Source of the DNA: Lacrimispora sphenoides | Lineage (GTDB): Bacteria > Bacillota > Clostridia > Lachnospirales > Lachnospiraceae | NCBI RefSeq assembly: GCF_900105215.1 | Contig: NZ_FOIP01000001.1 | Span: 3,350,501 to 3,414,500 of the forward strand | Reading direction: 5' to 3' | DNA length: 64,000 nt | Shown: one piece after another, positions 1-8,468 of the stretch | Layout of the letters: the number at the start of each line of letters is the position of its first letter | Numbering within the stretch: the stretch's first letter is position 1 | Made by a program: the position numbers and the translations under genes | Notes under the pieces: model-generated | Told to the model about the DNA's origin: nothing | Seen by the model: the letters and a program-made list of their open reading frames with translations, nothing else | The model's database searches: none

Positions 1-1
1 A

Positions 2-535
2 CTGCTGAGAAATATTCTGGCTTATACTGAGAAAACTCCATATAGCGTTGGAACTACAGTTGGGGAATGGGACTATTATGTTAATCCCGAAGTGGTAAAA
101 AGGCATGATGCAACGCTTTGGGGAGAATGCGGAAGAAGATTTGAAGATCCTGGAAAGCTTGTGGAGCTTGAAGTGAGGACTATGGCCTATATTGGAGATG
201 AGGCTGGAGCAAAAGCCATGGAGGAGGAATTTCCGGAAATCCATGTACATATGTTTGCTGATAAACGGGGAGCAGATGTGGTGGAACGGAAGGCTTCAAA
301 AGCTATGGGCCTGATGAGGCTTTGCGAATATTATAAAATACCACTTACGGATACAATAGCATTTGGAGACAGCATGAATGACTACGATATCATTAAAATA
401 GCAGGCAAGGGAATTGCCATGGGCAATGCCATGACTGAATTAAAGAAAGCAGCCGATTACGTCACGGATCCCATTGATCAAGAGGGAATTAAAAATGCCT
501 GCCTCCATTTTGGAATGATCCGGCAGGAGGACTAA
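2..535 (+). CDS. HAD-superfamily (Cof-type) phosphatase, C-terminal part, 5' end outside window
   Basis: The reading frame is open from the window edge, so this is the C-terminal ~177 residues of a longer protein (Cof-type HAD hydrolases are usually 260-290 aa). The stretch GDSMNDYDIIKIAGKG is HAD motif IV with the Mg-binding acidic pair, followed by IAMGNAMTELKKAADYVT, which is typical of the Cof/YidA subfamily that dephosphorylates sugar phosphates or nucleotide cofactors in the cytoplasm. A GTG at 92 is an internal codon, not the start. Only 2 nt separate its stop from lpdA, so it probably leads a HAD-lpdA-peptidase operon. The substrate cannot be told from the sequence. Confidence 0.85.
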   Translation: MLRNILAYTEKTPYSVGTTVGEWDYYVNPEVVKRHDATLWGECGRRFEDPGKLVELEVRTMAYIGDEAGAKAMEEEFPEIHVHMFADKRGADVVERKASKAMGLMRLCEYYKIPLTDTIAFGDSMNDYDIIKIAGKGIAMGNAMTELKKAADYVTDPIDQEGIKNACLHFGMIRQED

Positions 536-537
536 AA

Positions 538-1971
538 ATGGCAGAACATTACGATATACTTGTGATCGGCGGAGGGCCAGGCGGATACACAGCTGCTTTA
601 AAAGCCGCCGGTCTGGGACTTAAGACTGCCATTGTGGAGAAGGAAAGACTGGGAGGTACCTGTATTAACAAAGGCTGCATTCCTACAAAGGCCTTACTTC
701 ATGCCTCCAGTATATTTGAATCTCTTCAAAACAGCGATGAATTCGGGGTGTCCACAGATTTTATTTCTTTTGATTTTAAAAAGATGCAGAATTATAAAAA
801 ACGTTCTGTAAAAGCGTATCGCAAGGAAGTGGAGGAGCTTGTTAAAGCAGCAGGAATAGCTATCATCTGCGGGACAGCAACCATACGCCGGGGGCGGACT
901 ATAGAGGTGAACGGCCTGGAAGGCAAGGATTATTATGAAGCAGATCACATCATCATTGCCACCGGGGCAAAACCGGTGATGCTGAAGATTCCGGGAGCGG
1001 ACCTTTCCGGGGTTCTGACCAGTGACCGCCTGTTAGCTTCTGATACGTGGAATTACGACCGCCTCACGATCATTGGAGGCGGGGTGATCGGAGTGGAATT
1101 TGCTACTATTTTCAGCGCCCTCTGTTCCCATGTGACTATATTAGAGAACAAAGCTCATTTACTAGGGCCTATGGATTCTGAAGTCTCCCAGGCCCTGGAA
1201 GAGGAGCTTAAAAGAAAAGGAATCGCGATCCATTGCAGGGCAAATGTTAAGGAAATCCGGGAGGAATCCAATCAGGGGCTGACTTGCATCTTTGAAGTAA
1301 ATGGAGAGGAACAAACCATCCGTTCCGGGCAGGTCCTCATGGCAGCAGGACGGGCTCCTTATCTGGATGGACTGATGGGACCGGATGTGAATCTTGAGAT
1401 GGAAAATGGCCGTCTGAAAGTAGATACAGAATTCAGAACCAGTGAGCCGGGGATTTATGCCATCGGCGATGTAGCGGCTGATATCAAGCTTGCCCATGTG
1501 GCGGCCGCACAGGGGACCTATGTAATAGAAAAGATTGCAGGAGTTGAACATACCACCCGGCTTTCTGTGGTGCCAAACGGTATGTTTGTCAAGCTTCCTG
1601 TGGTACCGAGCTGCATTTACACGGAACCGGAAATCGCCTCCGTAGGGCTTACCAGGGAGGCGGCTATCGCCTGCAGCATGAAGGTGAGATGCGGACGCTA
1701 CTCCATGAGCGGAAACGGAAAATCCATTATAGCCAGAGAGCAAAATGGGTTTATCCATCTGGTATTTGAAGAATATTCCGGTACTCTCGTGGGAGCCCAG
1801 ATCGTATGCCCCAGGGCAACCGATATGATCAGTGAGATGGCGACGGCAATTGCGAACGGCCTGACAGCAGAACAGCTTATGCTTGCCATGCGAGCCCATC
1901 CTACCTACAGTGAAGGAATTGGGTCTGCTATAGAAAATTATTATGAAACCAAAGGAGAGATAAAGCGATGA
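538..1971 (+). CDS. lpdA: Dihydrolipoyl dehydrogenase (E3)
   Basis: 477 aa, the normal length for E3. It oxidises dihydrolipoamide on 2-oxoacid dehydrogenase or glycine-cleavage lipoyl proteins using FAD and NAD. An N-terminal FAD-binding GGGPGGYTAA motif is followed by the redox-active disulfide region GGTCINKGCIPTKALLH (C-x4-C). The second nucleotide-binding fold has GGGVIGVEFA, the second FAD contact is YAIGDVA, and the C-terminal interface carries the catalytic AHPTYSE His-Glu pair. The ATG sits 2 nt after the HAD stop, with AGGAGG just upstream inside that gene, and the TGA overlaps the next ATG (ATGA). No E1/E2/GcvP genes are in the window, so its partner complex is unknown. Confidence 0.95.
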   Translation: MAEHYDILVIGGGPGGYTAALKAAGLGLKTAIVEKERLGGTCINKGCIPTKALLHASSIFESLQNSDEFGVSTDFISFDFKKMQNYKKRSVKAYRKEVEELVKAAGIAIICGTATIRRGRTIEVNGLEGKDYYEADHIIIATGAKPVMLKIPGADLSGVLTSDRLLASDTWNYDRLTIIGGGVIGVEFATIFSALCSHVTILENKAHLLGPMDSEVSQALEEELKRKGIAIHCRANVKEIREESNQGLTCIFEVNGEEQTIRSGQVLMAAGRAPYLDGLMGPDVNLEMENGRLKVDTEFRTSEPGIYAIGDVAADIKLAHVAAAQGTYVIEKIAGVEHTTRLSVVPNGMFVKLPVVPSCIYTEPEIASVGLTREAAIACSMKVRCGRYSMSGNGKSIIAREQNGFIHLVFEEYSGTLVGAQIVCPRATDMISEMATAIANGLTAEQLMLAMRAHPTYSEGIGSAIENYYETKGEIKR

Positions 1972-3755
1972 TTCAGGAAAGACTGGAACAGTTAAGAATA
2001 CTGATGGCTGAGCATCATATGGATGCTTACATGATTCCAACCTCGGATTTTCATGAATCCGAGTATGTGGGAGAATATTTTAAATGCAGAGAATTTATAA
2101 CCGGATTCAGCGGTTCAGCTGGTACGGCTGTAATTACGAAGGATGACGCAGGTTTATGGACCGATGGCCGTTATTTTGTACAGGCAGGCAAGCAGCTTGA
2201 GGGGACCGGAATCACCCTGCAGAGAATGGGACAGCCTGGAGTTCCTGAGATAGGGGAATATCTGGATCAGGTACTTCCGGAAGGCGGCTGCCTGGGATTT
2301 GACGGACGGGTAGTAAACTGTCAGCTAGGGCAGGACTTAGAAAAGCTTTTGGCGGAAAAACATGTGACCTTGGCCTATCAGGAAGACCTGGTGGAGGTTT
2401 TATGGAAAGAACGTCCGAAACAGTCCGCGGAGCCGGTATGGATCCTTGAGGAAAAGTATAGCGGAAAATCTTCAGCACTGAAAATAGAAGAATTAAGAAG
2501 CCAGATGAAGAAGGAAAAGGCAACGATTCATATCCTGACATCTCTGGATGACATTGCATGGCTTTTAAATATCCGCGGAAATGATGTGGAATGCAATCCG
2601 GTAGTTCTTTCTTATGCAATGATAACCCTGGACCGTTTTTATCTATTCATCAACGAAAAAGTGTTAAAGGATGAAGTGAAAGCTTACTTTAAGGAGCTTT
2701 CCGTAACTATTTGCCCTTATAATGACATTTATACAGCAGTTTCACAGTTAAGAGATCAGAAGGTTCTTGTAGAAACAGGTAAGACTAACTATGCCATTGT
2801 AAAAAATCTTGACAGCTCCAACAGCATCATTGATAAAATGAATCCTACCGCCCTTTCAAAAGCCATGAAGAATCCGGTAGAAGTGGAAAATATGAGAAAA
2901 GCTCACATCAAGGATGGCGTAGCCATGGTAAAATTCATCTACTGGCTGAAGCAAAATGTGGGAAAAGAAACGATCACAGAGGTCAGCGCCCAGGAGTATC
3001 TGGATCATCTGCGTTCCGAACAGAAGGGGAATCTGGGACTGAGCTTTGATACGATTTCCGCCTATGGCGCCAATGCAGCGATGTGCCATTATAAGGCTAC
3101 AGCGGAAAGTGATGTGAAGATAGAACCCAGGGGACTTTATCTGGTGGATTCAGGCGGACAGTATTATGAAGGAACGACTGACGTGACCAGGACCATTGCG
3201 GTAGGGCCGCTGACAGAGAAAGAGAGAGAGCATTTTACCCTTACTGTCATCAGCATGCTGCGCCTGGGAGCTGTGAAATTTCTTTACGGATGCCGGGGAC
3301 TGACCCTGGACTATGTAGCAAGGGAGCCGTTCTGGAGCCGTGGCATTAATTATGACCATGGGACCGGTCATGGAGTAGGATACCTGCTTAATGTCCATGA
3401 GCGCCCCAATGGGATCCGGTGGCGCATGGTACCGGAGCGTCAGGATAATGGTGTTCTGGAGGAAGGCATGATTACTTCCGACGAGCCTGGAGTCTATATT
3501 GAGGGCAGCCACGGCGTCCGTACAGAGAATCTGATTGTTAGTAAGAAGGCAGAAGAGAATGAGTATGGACAATTTATGGAATTTGAATTCCTGACCATGG
3601 TTCCCATTGATCTGGAAGCCATTGATCAATCCATTATGACAGAACATGATGTGAAGCTGTTAAATGATTATCACAAAGCCGTTTATGAAGCTCTTTCCCC
3701 GTATGTTACAGGAGAGGAAGCACTGTGGCTGAAAGAGAATACAAGAACTATTTAA
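1968..3755 (+). CDS. Xaa-Pro aminopeptidase, M24B family
   Basis: 595 aa, the long three-domain form of aminopeptidase P: two creatinase-like N-terminal domains (about 1-155 and 156-310) and a C-terminal pita-bread metallopeptidase domain. Metal ligands are visible as D394 (LVDSGGQ) and D405 (GTTDVTRT), followed by the His-rich DHGTGHGVG segment and the glutamates in SDEPGVYIE and VRTENL. It would release N-terminal residues preceding proline in the cytoplasm, with two divalent metals. It is translationally coupled to lpdA by a 4-nt overlap and followed at once by a strong hairpin, so it ends the operon. Confidence 0.93.
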   Translation: MIQERLEQLRILMAEHHMDAYMIPTSDFHESEYVGEYFKCREFITGFSGSAGTAVITKDDAGLWTDGRYFVQAGKQLEGTGITLQRMGQPGVPEIGEYLDQVLPEGGCLGFDGRVVNCQLGQDLEKLLAEKHVTLAYQEDLVEVLWKERPKQSAEPVWILEEKYSGKSSALKIEELRSQMKKEKATIHILTSLDDIAWLLNIRGNDVECNPVVLSYAMITLDRFYLFINEKVLKDEVKAYFKELSVTICPYNDIYTAVSQLRDQKVLVETGKTNYAIVKNLDSSNSIIDKMNPTALSKAMKNPVEVENMRKAHIKDGVAMVKFIYWLKQNVGKETITEVSAQEYLDHLRSEQKGNLGLSFDTISAYGANAAMCHYKATAESDVKIEPRGLYLVDSGGQYYEGTTDVTRTIAVGPLTEKEREHFTLTVISMLRLGAVKFLYGCRGLTLDYVAREPFWSRGINYDHGTGHGVGYLLNVHERPNGIRWRMVPERQDNGVLEEGMITSDEPGVYIEGSHGVRTENLIVSKKAEENEYGQFMEFEFLTMVPIDLEAIDQSIMTEHDVKLLNDYHKAVYEALSPYVTGEEALWLKENTRTI

Positions 3756-3766
3756 ACAAAATAATT

Positions 3767-3800
3767 AGGCAGAACCGTAAATTATGGTTCTGCCTGTTTT
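3767..3800. terminator. Rho-independent terminator after the peptidase gene
   Basis: A 10-bp perfect stem (AGGCAGAACC / GGTTCTGCCT) with a 9-nt loop is followed by GTTTTTG. The right arm overlaps the last codons of the convergent XRE gene, so it may serve both directions. Confidence 0.85.
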
Positions 3801-4123
3801 TGATTGTCCGCGTTTGCTTTAAGCCGCAATAATATGGGAAAAACCGCTTCCAGATCTTCTTTGCTTAAGTTTCTCATCAACGCAGCGGCTTCCCTTAAAA
3901 GAGGCTGTTCTTTTCTTTCCGTTTTAAAAAATTCTATGGGAGTAATTTCAAGATAATCGCAGATTTCAAAAAATTGTTTCATAGATGGCATGGAACGTCC
4001 TGAAGAAATTCCCTGGATATAGCTCTTATTTTTTCCCAAATCCAGGCTCATTTGATATTCTGAGATATTTTTTTTCAAGCGAAGCTCCGTGATTCGATTC
4101 CTGACAAACTGTTCATCCAACAT
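3782..4123 (-). CDS. XRE-family helix-turn-helix regulator
   Basis: 113 aa from the chosen ATG at 4123, which has AGAGGTGA just upstream; an upstream in-frame ATG at 4144 has no ribosome binding site. The N-terminal ~65 residues are a Cro/CI-type HTH (RITELRLKKNISEYQMSLDLGKNKSYIQGISSG), followed by EICDYLEITPIEFF, the last helix typical of this family. The C-terminal tail is a short helical region of unknown role. It stands alone, convergent with the peptidase and divergent from the diguanylate cyclase; its target is unknown. Confidence 0.88.
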   Translation of the reverse strand: MLDEQFVRNRITELRLKKNISEYQMSLDLGKNKSYIQGISSGRSMPSMKQFFEICDYLEITPIEFFKTERKEQPLLREAAALMRNLSKEDLEAVFPILLRLKANADNQKQAEP

Positions 4124-4294
4124 TATCACCTCTAGGTTAATCATAAAGGATATTCTGTGCAGATGCTACGTATTGTATGCGTAATAATGGCAGAAAAACA
4201 GGTTGCATATACGGATGAAAAGCGTTATCATATACCATATACGAATGGAAAAGAAGCGGGATGAATGATTCCGGCAGGTACAGGGGGAAGGATC

Positions 4295-5182
4295 ATGGCA
4301 GGTAATTCAGGAAGGCGGTTCGAAAGGTGGAATTCGGTGAACGAGCATGAGTTCTTCCGTTATGATGAGACGGAGCAATTGTACAGAAACATAAACTTAT
4401 TTAAAGATACGGTTTTATTTGAGTATTCTTATGTAGATGAGAGGTTATATCTGTCACCAAACGCCAAAGGACAGATAGATTTGTTGAATTTTGAACGTAT
4501 TCTTATTAAGCATAGAAGCAATGCCCCCCAGGTTGGTGAAATCCGTTCGTTTGAATTTTGTCTGGGGAAATCAGGGGAACCATACCACTGGTGCAGTTGC
4601 AAGTTGACTGCCCAATGGGAGGATCAGACAGAAAGCCCGGTCAAGCTTATTGGAAAGCTTCAGGATATTACCGGACTGAAGGCGAGGGAAGAGCAGCTGC
4701 TACTCCAGTCCTTAAAGGATGGACTCACCGGTTTATACAATAAAATGGCCTTTAAATACCGGGTAGAAGAGAAATTAAAGTCCGGCGGATCGGGTTGGCT
4801 CTGCATGATAGATATAGATAATTTCAAGGAAATCAATGACTGCTTCGGCCATCTGGCCGGCGACCGGATCTTGATGCAGGTAGGCGGAATGCTCTGTGAT
4901 ATTTATCCGGATCCGGATCTGGTGGGCAGGGCAGGCGGAGATGAATTTGTTGTTTTTACAACAAAAGATGACGTCCAGGAAAGGGCGGACAATCTGTTGG
5001 ATCGAGTAGAAAAGATCATACCGGAAGAAAAGTGGTCCATTTCTGTCAGCATTGGAATTGCTCCTAGCACCGGAAAGCGCGGAGAGGATTATCAAAAGCT
5101 GTTTTCCAAAGCAGACCAGGCCATGTATCAAGCAAAACAGGCTGGAAAAAACCGGATTGCTTTTTTTTATGATGATTGTTGA
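4295..5182 (+). CDS. Diguanylate cyclase with PAS-like sensor domain
   Basis: 295 aa from the ATG at 4295, which is preceded by AGGGGGAAGG; an in-frame ATG at 4265 lacks such a site. Residues ~20-125 look like a PAS fold ending in VKLIGKLQDITGLKAREEQL, the usual PAC/linker motif. The C-terminal GGDEF domain has DGLTGLYNK, the metal/GTP-binding MIDIDNFKEIND, an intact GRAGGDEF active site, and ISVSIGIAP. It should make cyclic-di-GMP from two GTP. No transmembrane segment is visible, so sensing is probably cytoplasmic. No RxxD inhibitory site is evident before GGDEF. Confidence 0.92.
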   Translation: MAGNSGRRFERWNSVNEHEFFRYDETEQLYRNINLFKDTVLFEYSYVDERLYLSPNAKGQIDLLNFERILIKHRSNAPQVGEIRSFEFCLGKSGEPYHWCSCKLTAQWEDQTESPVKLIGKLQDITGLKAREEQLLLQSLKDGLTGLYNKMAFKYRVEEKLKSGGSGWLCMIDIDNFKEINDCFGHLAGDRILMQVGGMLCDIYPDPDLVGRAGGDEFVVFTTKDDVQERADNLLDRVEKIIPEEKWSISVSIGIAPSTGKRGEDYQKLFSKADQAMYQAKQAGKNRIAFFYDDC

Positions 5183-5243
5183 TTGATGGTTGATAGTTGA
5201 TGGTTTAGGGATTATGGTGGTGGATTATATAGAATGGAAAGGT

Positions 5244-5283
5244 AAAATGGGGCAGGAGATGTTAATCCTGTCCCATTTTATTT
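5244..5283. terminator. Bidirectional terminator between diguanylate cyclase and ProX-type genes
   Basis: Arms at 5244-5257 and 5266-5279 pair over 14 bp with one G-U, around an 8-nt loop. The A-run on one side and T-run on the other fit use by both convergent genes. Confidence 0.8.
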
Positions 5284-5291
5284 TTGATTTG

Positions 5292-5873
5292 TTATTCCTG
5301 CTCGGTGGGTAAATCTACCAGAGTGTATTCACATTGGATTGCCGGGAGAAACTTGTCCAGAAGATCCTCGGTTTTAAACTTTAGGCTGGAAGTATTGATG
5401 CAGGGATGGCAGCCAAAGAATTCTTGAGATAGCACATCCTTATCAATCAGCAGCCTGACACGGCGGTTTTTATCGTTCATAAGCCCAATGACCGAGACAG
5501 AGCCGGGAGTGATATCCAGGAATTCTTCCATGAATTCCGGTTCTGCAAAAGAGAGTCTGGCGGAACCGATTTGCTTAGAAAGGGCAGCAGTACGGAATTT
5601 CTTTCCGCCGGGCAGCAGCAGGAGATAGAAATCAGTTTTCTGGGCATTGCGGAGAAATAAATTTTTGCAGATTTCTATTTTTAACAGTGCATCAACCTCC
5701 CGGCAGGCTTCTATGGTGGGAAGTGGGGAGTGATCCACCCGTTGATAGGATATATTCAATTTTTCCAGTAGGTCATAGGTGCGGATTTCCTTGGGAAGAC
5801 GCCCGGTTTGATCATTGGGACTCCCGTCATAAAGGGTTTTATCCAGGTAAAAGGTTTCGTTTGTATGAACCAT
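5292..5873 (-). CDS. ProX/PrdX-type prolyl-tRNA editing (YbaK-fold) protein
   Basis: 193 aa from the ATG at 5873, placed about 10 nt after AAGGA; a GTG at 5882 directly abuts that site and is less likely. The protein matches the freestanding YbaK/ProX family: YDLLEKLNISYQRVDHSPLPTI at the N-terminus, KNLFLRNAQKTDFYLLLL with the conserved lysine region, and GSVSVIGLMND. Family members hydrolyse mischarged aminoacyl-tRNA, typically Ala-tRNA(Pro), or are annotated PrdX near proline reductase genes. No prd genes are nearby, so a housekeeping editing role is the simpler reading. Confidence 0.85.
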   Translation of the reverse strand: MVHTNETFYLDKTLYDGSPNDQTGRLPKEIRTYDLLEKLNISYQRVDHSPLPTIEACREVDALLKIEICKNLFLRNAQKTDFYLLLLPGGKKFRTAALSKQIGSARLSFAEPEFMEEFLDITPGSVSVIGLMNDKNRRVRLLIDKDVLSQEFFGCHPCINTSSLKFKTEDLLDKFLPAIQCEYTLVDLPTEQE

Positions 5874-6178
5874 GAGTTGCACTTCCTTTTGTCTTTTTAT
5901 GATTTATTATATATGAGAGAGGAAATAATTCAAGTATTTCTTGAGTGAGTGAAAGTATTTAGTGGTATTGGCGGTGGAGATGTATTATAATAGGTGTGAA
6001 TAAAAATGGAAGCTAAAGGCCCGGCGGAAAGGTAGGATTGGAAGTATTTTTTGAGGCGGCCGGGATTTTATTGTGTAAAGGGATTAAAATAGAAATGGAT
6101 TAAAGAATTGAGAGAGTTTAATAATAAGAAGAGTTTAAAGATAGGTGAGTATATTAATAGGAAGGGTAGATTGCATAA
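5874..6178. other. Intergenic region upstream of rumA/rlmD
   Basis: About 300 nt without a convincing gene. It must hold the divergent promoters for the ProX-type gene and the methyltransferase. I see no clean -35/-10 pair, operator or riboswitch. A GC-rich CCCGGC...GGCCGGG pair at about 6019-6063 is too widely spaced to call a terminator. Confidence 0.4.
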
Positions 6179-8338
6179 ATGATAGATAACCGATTGAAGA
6201 AAGAGAAATTTAGAAGTGATAGAATGGTAAAAGGCAGTGATAATAGGAAGATAGAGGGGCAAAAAGGGAAGGAAAGCGGCTGGAGCGGTAGTAAGAACGA
6301 TAGTAGGAATGGCAGTAAGGGCGGTAATAGCATCGGTGGCAGGAGCGACAGTAAAAACGGTAGTAAGAACGATAGTAGAAATGGCAGTAGGAGCGATAGT
6401 AGCATCGGTGGCAGGAGCGACAGTAAAAACGATAGTAGGGCCGATAGTAGGAACGGTAGTAGGTATGGTAACAGCATCGGCAGCAGGAACGGTAGTAAGA
6501 ACGATAGTAGGAATAGCGGTAGGAACGACAAGAGTACTGACAGCAGGAACTACAGTAAGACCGATAGTAGAGCAGGTAGTAGGGGCAGTAACAGCATCGG
6601 CAGCAGAAGCGGCAGAAAGGCCGATAGTGGGGCCGGTGGTAGGAGTAACAACAGCATTGACAGTAAGGCCGATAGTAGGAACGGTGGTAGGAGTAGCAAC
6701 AGCATAGACAGCAGAAGCGGCAGAAAGGCCGATAGTAGGAACGGCGGTAGGAACAGCAACAACTTCGACAGCAGGAACAGCAACAATGCGGGCGGCAGGA
6801 GTGGCAGTAATACCGATAGCAGGAACAACGGTAGGTATGGCAATAGCTCCGGCAGCAGGAACAGCGGTAGGAATGACAATAGCACTGACAGCAGGAACAG
6901 CGGTAGGAATAGCAATAGCACTGACAGCAGGAACAGCGGAAGGAATGGCAATAGCACTGACAGCAGGAACAGCGGTAGGAATGGCAATAGCACTGACAGC
7001 AGGAACAGCGGTAGGAATGGCTATGGCGTTGACAGCAGGGACAGTGGTAGGAATGGCTATAGCTCTGACAGCAGGAACAGTGGCAGGAACGGCAATAGTG
7101 CCGACAGTAGGAACAACAGCAGGAATGACAGTAGTTTTGGCAATAAGAAAGGGCATAGTGAAGATATGCCTAATAGGACAAGCGGAAGAGAAAAAAAATC
7201 ATTATCCAAATGTTCGGTATCACGTAAATGCGGAGGTTGTCAGCTTTTGGACATGCCTTATGAAAAACAGTTGGAACAGAAACAGAAATATCTGGAAAAA
7301 TTGCTGAAGCCATATTGCCACGTTGCACCGATTATTGGTATGGAGAATCCTTATCATTATCGCAATAAGGTTCATGCAGTATTTGACCATGACAAAAAAG
7401 GCAATCCGGTCTCAGGCGTATATGAGGTGAACTCCCATAGAGTTGTTCCGGTAGAGAACTGTATGATCGAGGACCAGAAGGCGGATGAGATTATCGGGAC
7501 TATTAGAGGTATGTTGAAATCATTTAAGATACTTACCTATGATGAGGATACCGGGTATGGATTATTGCGCCACGTACTGATACGAAGGGGATTTGCCACA
7601 GGAGAGATCATGGTTGTTCTGGTAACCGCCTCACCGATTTTTCCTTCTAAGAAAAATTTTGTGAAAGCGCTGAGAGAGAAGCATCCGGAGATCACTACAA
7701 TTATACAGAATGTTAACGGCAGGGAAACAAGCATGGTGCTGGGAGATAAAGAACATGTGCTTTATGGGAAAGGATACATTGAGGACATTCTGTGTGGCTG
7801 CCGTTTCCATATTTCTTCTAAATCTTTTTATCAGGTAAATCCGGTGCAGACGGAGATTCTCTATAATAAGGCCATTGAGGCTGCAGGGCTTACTGGCAAG
7901 GAGCGGGTAGTTGATGCTTATTGCGGGATTGGTACCATAGGTATTGTTGCCAGCAAGTATGCAAAGGAAGTTATTGGGGTTGAGCTAAACCGGGATGCTG
8001 TAAGGGATGCAGTGGAAAATGCCAAGATCAACGGTATTAAGAATGTCAAGTTCTTCTGTAATGATGCGGGGAAATTTATGGTGAGTATGGCGGAAGACGG
8101 AGAGCATGTTGATGTAGTGTTTATGGATCCGCCTAGGAGTGGGAGCACGGAGGAATTTATTGATTCCATGGCGAAAATGAAACCGGAAAGGGTTGTTTAT
8201 GTGTCTTGCGGGCCGGAGACGCTGGCAAGAGATTTGGAGTATTTTAGAAAGAAAGGGTATGAGGCGAAAATGGGCTGGGGGGTTGATTTGTTTCCGGCGA
8301 CGGAGCATATGGAATCCATAGTCCTGTTGCAAAGGTAA
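6179..8338 (+). CDS. rlmD: 23S rRNA (uracil-5-)-methyltransferase (TrmA/RlmD family) with giant repeat extension
   Basis: 719 aa, against 380-460 for the family. Residues ~338-719 are a complete enzyme: Fe-S-type cysteines in CSVSRKCGGCQ, HYRNKVHAVF, SFYQVNPVQTEILY, the SAM-binding VVDAYCGIGTIG, catalytic MDPPRSG and YVSCGPETLARDL with the nucleophilic cysteine. Residues ~1-335 are almost only Ser, Asn, Gly, Arg, Asp and Lys and contain a 12-residue tandem repeat; this part is probably disordered and basic, perhaps RNA-binding (inference). The start has only a distant AGGAAGG; a start near 7166 would give the bare enzyme. The last codons are shared with an attachment-like repeat, so the C-terminus was probably rewritten by element insertion. 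Whether it modifies U747, U1939 or both cannot be told. Confidence 0.88.
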   Translation: MIDNRLKKEKFRSDRMVKGSDNRKIEGQKGKESGWSGSKNDSRNGSKGGNSIGGRSDSKNGSKNDSRNGSRSDSSIGGRSDSKNDSRADSRNGSRYGNSIGSRNGSKNDSRNSGRNDKSTDSRNYSKTDSRAGSRGSNSIGSRSGRKADSGAGGRSNNSIDSKADSRNGGRSSNSIDSRSGRKADSRNGGRNSNNFDSRNSNNAGGRSGSNTDSRNNGRYGNSSGSRNSGRNDNSTDSRNSGRNSNSTDSRNSGRNGNSTDSRNSGRNGNSTDSRNSGRNGYGVDSRDSGRNGYSSDSRNSGRNGNSADSRNNSRNDSSFGNKKGHSEDMPNRTSGREKKSLSKCSVSRKCGGCQLLDMPYEKQLEQKQKYLEKLLKPYCHVAPIIGMENPYHYRNKVHAVFDHDKKGNPVSGVYEVNSHRVVPVENCMIEDQKADEIIGTIRGMLKSFKILTYDEDTGYGLLRHVLIRRGFATGEIMVVLVTASPIFPSKKNFVKALREKHPEITTIIQNVNGRETSMVLGDKEHVLYGKGYIEDILCGCRFHISSKSFYQVNPVQTEILYNKAIEAAGLTGKERVVDAYCGIGTIGIVASKYAKEVIGVELNRDAVRDAVENAKINGIKNVKFFCNDAGKFMVSMAEDGEHVDVVFMDPPRSGSTEEFIDSMAKMKPERVVYVSCGPETLARDLEYFRKKGYEAKMGWGVDLFPATEHMESIVLLQR
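6260..7141 (+). repeat. Low-complexity coding repeat, including eight 36-bp tandem units (6851-7138)
   Basis: The extension is built from short AGYAGGAAC/GGYAGTAR-like words. From 6851 it becomes a regular tandem array of eight 36-bp units coding for variants of DSRNSGRNGNST; starts are 6851, 6887, 6923, 6959, 6995, 7031, 7067 and 7103. Because 36 is a multiple of three and TAA/TAG/TGA words are rare, long open frames also appear in other frames on both strands; these are shadows. Confidence 0.92.
8306..8332 (+). other. Left attachment-like site at the 3' end of rumA/rlmD
   Basis: A 27-bp stretch covering the last codons of the methyltransferase (HMESIVLLQ) recurs exactly at 27168-27194. Past the core the two copies differ (AAAGGTAA here, CGGAAAACACC there) yet both run on for ~90 nt at lower identity and end in the same type of terminator. 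A serine recombinase gene follows. This is what one expects of attL beside an integrase gene; the exact crossover is not determined. Confidence 0.75.
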
Positions 8339-8388
8339 AACATTTAAAAAATAGCGAATTTACAGAATTATAGATGGCGACATGTTTT

Positions 8389-8421
8389 GACGTGAAAGGA
8401 AACTTTCACGTCTTTTCTTTT
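8389..8421 (+). terminator. Terminator downstream of rumA/rlmD
   Basis: A perfect 10-bp stem GACGTGAAAG / CTTTCACGTC with a GAAA tetraloop is followed by TTTTCTTTT. A close copy stands at 27250-27282. Confidence 0.92.
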
Positions 8422-8468
8422 GGATAGGATCTTAATGTGCCACTATATTTTATATAGATAATGAAGGA

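Noticed and set aside
1162..2040. 292-aa minus-strand frame inside lpdA
   Set aside because: Complete overlap with a well-supported gene and no protein-family wording.
6851..7138. CRISPR array (36-bp periodicity)
   Set aside because: Units abut directly without spacers and code in frame with the methyltransferase; no cas genes are present.
6068..7156. Long open frames on the minus strand and in a second plus frame over the rlmD extension (Pro/Val/Ala-Ile and Leu/Pro-rich texts)
   Set aside because: They are a by-product of stop-poor 36-bp coding repeats. No ribosome binding sites or recognisable domains; the plus frame joined to the enzyme explains the region.
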